Assembly: GCA_016711325.1 (NCBI GenBank)
Contig: JADJTH010000001.1
Span: 310,001 to 374,000, forward strand
Source: Nigerium sp.
GTDB lineage: Bacteria > Actinomycetota > Actinomycetes > Propionibacteriales > Propionibacteriaceae
Direction of reading: 5' to 3'
Length of the DNA stretch: 64,000 nt
The position numbers were made by a program, and so were the translations under genes. Of the stretch, positions 60,974 to 64,000 are shown piece after piece. The first letter of the stretch is position 1; each line of letters opens with the position of its first letter. The notes under the pieces were generated by a model. That model had not been told where the DNA came from and searched no databases. It was given only the letters and a program-made list of their open reading frames with translations.

Positions 60974-63562
60974 TCAGGTGGCGATGTATGCCGAGCGCGC
61001 TGCTTTCGCCTTCTCCCAGTCTTCCTGCACTTCGCTCACAGTCGGCTTGGTGCTCATGTACTCGGCGGCGTGAGAGTGTCCGGTCATCCGTTCGCAAGCA
61101 CGATCGAAGAGAGGTTCAATGACTGCAATGGCAGCATCAAGCCGAGAACTGTCGATCTTCGACAGGCGGGTCATCATGATGTTCTTGCGATAACGCTGTG
61201 TGACGTTCTGTAGGAGCTCCTGCTCGACGAATGCTTCGCACCAGGCGCGAATGAGGTCGTAGGTCTCTTTGATGAGCGCATCCTGAACCACCGGCTCAGC
61301 ACTCGTCATCTCTTGAAGTTTGACGTTGATCCGCTTGGCCAGATCGGCTGGCGTATCGAGCCTCGGCTCGACGTTCGGGGCCAGGATTCCCTTGACCTCT
61401 CCGCCGTCGCGCACCTCGTAGATTTTCGTCCTGAGCTTCTTGTTCTGCCTGGCCGCCATCAGCGCTGACGCGAACATGATGTTGTGGGTCAAGACAACAA
61501 CCTGATGCGTCTCTGCGAGATTCTGGATGCGTGCAGCAACCTCATCAAGTCTGCGGTAGTCGAGACTTGTCACCGGGTCGTCGAAGATCAGAGGTGCTTT
61601 GGTCCCTCGCATCCGACTCTCGGCAAGAAAGTCAGCGAGCGCCAACACCTTCTGCTCACCTTCTGAAAGCACCGCAGAGGGCTTGTAGGAGGCGACCGCC
61701 TTCTTGCGTTGCGCCTGTCCGCTGCGCCCTTGAAATCGAAGTGCGACGTGAGGCGCTCGGAGGCGAGCGCACTCCTCGGCGAACAGCGTCTCGAAGTTCT
61801 TGTTCACGAGGTCTTCGCTGGCGAGTTTGGACTGGACCGTGAGCTGCTTCGACGCGCCGCTTGAAATGACCCGTGAGAGCTTGTCGAGTTGTTGCGCTCT
61901 TCGCGCGCGTCGGACATACTCGCGGGCCGCGGCGATGTTCCGATTCAACTCAATGCGTGCAGCGAGCTCTGAAAGTTCCTTCTGCTTTCCTGTGAGTGCG
62001 GTTGCCGCATTTGCCTTGTCCTCCGACATCTGCTGGACTGCGGCGCGCGCAGTCGCCAGTTTGGCTCCGACCGTGGAGGCCACTGCTTCTGCGCTCTCTC
62101 GGAGGGTGCCTGCGGTCACGGGCTTCCCATTCGCGGTGTCCTGAGCGGCGGCCCGAGCCGCCGCGAGGACATCACATGCTTGACTCGCCCATGCCGGCGG
62201 GTCTTCGCCATCCCGCTGTTCTGTGGCGAACTCGTTCGCGCGGGTTAGCTCGGCTTCGTCGAACCTGAGGCTGGAGTTGCGCACCTCGGTGTTCGCGTCG
62301 TCCACCTGACGGACAAGCGTTTCATCGAGGAACGTGCGATAGCGAGTCAACAGATTCAAGGCCGTCGGGCTGAGCTCCTGCATGCAGTAGAGACACTTGT
62401 CTCCGGCAGTTGGATAGTGCTCGCGGTCAAGATGTTGACGGTACGAGTCTCCCGCAACGATGAACTCCTGCCATTCCCCATCAGCGGGGCCTGGCAACTC
62501 CTCCTGACTGAAGAGTTGTTCTCGCGCTTCCGTCCTTCGACCTTCCGCTTCCTGGAGTTTCGCCCGGGCTGACTCGTAGACGGCTGCATCGAAGTTCATT
62601 GCCGTTGTAAGAACACCGTGCAGACGATTGAGGTGACGCACCGTCTCCTGTGTACTGGAGAGGATCGCGTCGAGCGAGTTGGAACGGAGTGCCGCGATCT
62701 CACCTTCAAGGCGTTCGCGGTCGGCCTCGGCACCGTCGGGTACGGTTGCCAGCGCGTCAAGCTCTGCGAGGTCTGTGGTAGCACCCAGGGTCTCGATCAC
62801 GGGATAGACCTTCGTCCCTCGCGTGAACCTTGACAGAAGCGGGTTGCTTCCTGGCGCCAAGGCCTTGACCTCGGTTGCGATCCGCTGCTGAATGCCTTGC
62901 AGCCCGGTAGCGACGTGACCAAACAGTGCGAGTTCGGCAGGCGTGTAGACGTAACCCAGATCGCTGTCAACGTGTAGCGAGACTGCGCTCGCGTCGAAGA
63001 CGCTGATGCGCGTGAATGGTGCAAGGCCGGATTCGTCCTTCCACACCACCGAGGAGTCCGTGCCGGACAGTCGGTACTGGATGGTGGCGCTGGGCGACGG
63101 CGGGCTGTCGAGATAGGTGGTGTGCGCGTTCGGCAGGATGTCTTCAGCGGTCCGAACAGCCGAGATGCGCTTCAATATTCGCGCATACCCAGTCTTCCCT
63201 GATCCGTTCTGCCCAAAGAGCACGGTCAGTTCCGGGTCGAAGCCAAGTTCTTGGTCGGCGGCGAGTGCGTTGACACCTTCGATGTTCGCCAGACTAACGA
63301 GTTCAAGAGTCTCTTCGTCCGCCGCATCCGCAGCGGCGAGTTCAAGCTTTGGGACTTCCGGGGCCTCACCATCGCCAAGCCCCTTCTCAGCGAGGAAGGT
63401 GGCGTAAGCGGCGTCCAGCAAGGCATCGCTCGGTGCCTGGCGAGAGAGGATCGTTTCAGCAGTGATCTGACGCACCCATGCGTCCTGCCCGTTCGCCCAA
63501 TCCACCAGCAGGCGTCGGGGCGTCGCATCTCCCAAGTTGACTGAGACCTCATCAGCGGCCAC
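60974..63562 (-). CDS. Large SMC/RloC-like AAA ATPase with a zinc-hook-like CxxC
   Basis: 862 residues from GTG 63562 (the frame is open further up but has no start codon before a stop). Walker A LFGQNGSGKTGYARIL at about residues 115-130, a CLYCMQEL motif at about 388-395 between long helical stretches, ABC signature VLSEGEQKVLALADFL at about 630, and Walker B APLIFDDPVTSLDYRR at about 655. This is the AAA_13/RloC/PrrC-like layout. RloC proteins are DNA-damage-activated anticodon nucleases; I cannot identify nuclease residues in the C-terminal about 130 residues, so the effector activity is unassigned. A defence role is inferred from context. Confidence 0.75.
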   Translation of the reverse strand: MAADEVSVNLGDATPRRLLVDWANGQDAWVRQITAETILSRQAPSDALLDAAYATFLAEKGLGDGEAPEVPKLELAAADAADEETLELVSLANIEGVNALAADQELGFDPELTVLFGQNGSGKTGYARILKRISAVRTAEDILPNAHTTYLDSPPSPSATIQYRLSGTDSSVVWKDESGLAPFTRISVFDASAVSLHVDSDLGYVYTPAELALFGHVATGLQGIQQRIATEVKALAPGSNPLLSRFTRGTKVYPVIETLGATTDLAELDALATVPDGAEADRERLEGEIAALRSNSLDAILSSTQETVRHLNRLHGVLTTAMNFDAAVYESARAKLQEAEGRRTEAREQLFSQEELPGPADGEWQEFIVAGDSYRQHLDREHYPTAGDKCLYCMQELSPTALNLLTRYRTFLDETLVRQVDDANTEVRNSSLRFDEAELTRANEFATEQRDGEDPPAWASQACDVLAAARAAAQDTANGKPVTAGTLRESAEAVASTVGAKLATARAAVQQMSEDKANAATALTGKQKELSELAARIELNRNIAAAREYVRRARRAQQLDKLSRVISSGASKQLTVQSKLASEDLVNKNFETLFAEECARLRAPHVALRFQGRSGQAQRKKAVASYKPSAVLSEGEQKVLALADFLAESRMRGTKAPLIFDDPVTSLDYRRLDEVAARIQNLAETHQVVVLTHNIMFASALMAARQNKKLRTKIYEVRDGGEVKGILAPNVEPRLDTPADLAKRINVKLQEMTSAEPVVQDALIKETYDLIRAWCEAFVEQELLQNVTQRYRKNIMMTRLSKIDSSRLDAAIAVIEPLFDRACERMTGHSHAAEYMSTKPTVSEVQEDWEKAKAARSAYIAT

Positions 63563-63588
63563 GTCCGCCTCCGTCCTGGCGAACGGTG

Positions 63589-63711
63589 TCAGGAGATACG
63601 TGTCGCCGATCCAGCTCGAACTGTCATGGTGCTGTCCATCATGCCCGAGGAGCCAGGGGTCAGGCTGGACGACACAGCGGACGCGACGCTCCGAAGCTCA
63701 TTCTGACTCAC
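63589..63711 (-). CDS. Possible small protein between relaxase and ATPase genes
   Basis: A 40-codon frame (GTG start; SQNELRSVASAVSS... to a TGA) that overlaps the relaxase stop by 14 bases and ends 26 bases before the ATPase start. The coupled position suggests translation, but there is no similarity and the Shine-Dalgarno is weak. Confidence 0.25.
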   Translation of the reverse strand: MSQNELRSVASAVSSSLTPGSSGMMDSTMTVRAGSATRIS

Positions 63712-64000
63712 AGCGACGGCCGGGGCGCTGGGCGTGAGCGCGTCGGGAGTGTTCTTGGTTGTGTTCGACGCGAGCGATGTTCAGCGTTCGGTCGAGGGCT
63801 GAACGCGCCCGAGCGGCGTCGATCCTCTGCGCGGCCAGCTCGGGTAGGGCGCCGAGGGGTGCGTCTTCAGTGATGCGGTACCGGTCTCGGTAGGCGGCGA
63901 CCACGCGTGCGGACTTGCGCCAGGCTGCGGCTCGTCGTCGGTCGTTTGGCTGCGCCCCAAGAGCATTCGTCCACGGCGCGCTCTCGGTCAGCGCGCCATC
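63698..64000 (-). CDS. MobF/TrwC-type conjugative relaxase, C-terminal end (partial)
   Basis: The last 100 codons are in the window. RRRAAAWRKSARVVAAYRDRYRITEDAPLGALPE resembles the C-terminal region of actinobacterial TrwC/TraA-type relaxase-helicases, where a segment W...A..VAAYRDR(Y/W).I is common. The catalytic N-terminus lies beyond the window. It indicates that the island belonged to a conjugative or mobilizable element. Confidence 0.6.
   Translation of the reverse strand, partial: DGALTESAPWTNALGAQPNDRRRAAAWRKSARVVAAYRDRYRITEDAPLGALPELAAQRIDAARARSALDRTLNIARVEHNQEHSRRAHAQRPGRRCESE

Overview
This window is high-GC DNA from an actinobacterium. The evidence is the conserved block glmU-prs-rplY-pth beside a tRNA gene, the block tatD-rsmA-ispE facing rsmI and a protein O-mannosyltransferase, a menaquinone (men) cluster, a MocR-type pdxR/pdxST vitamin B6 locus, frequent GTG starts and many 4-base ATGA/GTGA gene overlaps. 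Genus and species cannot be named from the sequence alone.

Layout. 1-61: start of carB (minus). 233-6831: a compact plus-strand exopolysaccharide locus. It holds a secreted discoidin/GH114 hydrolase, a lipoprotein with a PelA/Agd3-type deacetylase domain, a PelF-type glycosyltransferase and a membrane protein of about 12 segments. I read it as a small Pel-like (galactosaminoglycan) system without pelD or pelE. A strong hairpin separates it from a Pro/Thr-rich membrane-anchored protein. 7710-17654: housekeeping genes (pth, rplY, prs, glmU, a tRNA, a TetR regulator, ispE, a frameshifted rsmA, tatD, rsmI, pmt). 17817-25804: an orphan peptide-type binding lipoprotein, a nucleobase permease, a Tag-like glycosylase, a CopD-CtaG fusion and a copper P-type ATPase. 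25968-34953: the men cluster, with menF-menC-menD on plus and menB, menE and an MFS gene on minus. It is interrupted by an AbiE type IV toxin-antitoxin pair and by a small relic, an antitoxin fragment bounded by two copies of the menB 3' end. 35042-36968: a YtrA-type regulator with an ABC exporter. 37012-39982: pdxR / pdxS-pdxT. 39979-42804: a response regulator, a histidine kinase and a kinase-like membrane protein, directly coupled to pdxT. 42901-47869: small accessory genes, a MATE pump, and one reading frame joining an MFS transporter to a MarR regulator.

From about 48 kb to the right end the sequence is an accessory island. It carries an ISAs1 remnant, recombinase-tail remnants, an intact IS3-family element, and an OLD-like ATPase/TOPRIM gene split by an ISL3-family element with a perfect 8-base target duplication. 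It also carries a PstI/BsuBI-type restriction-modification operon with a third nuclease-like gene, a truncated zinc-finger gene abutting a truncated large serine recombinase, a DprA homologue, a large SMC/RloC-like ATPase and the end of a MobF-type relaxase. I infer a degraded mobilizable or conjugative element carrying anti-phage genes.

The most notable observations are the Pel-like locus, the menB 3'-end duplication around an antitoxin relic, the MFS-MarR reading frame that still holds a MarR promoter/operator in its linker, a possible AUC start codon, the one-base frameshift in rsmA, and the precisely reversible IS disruption of the OLD-like gene.
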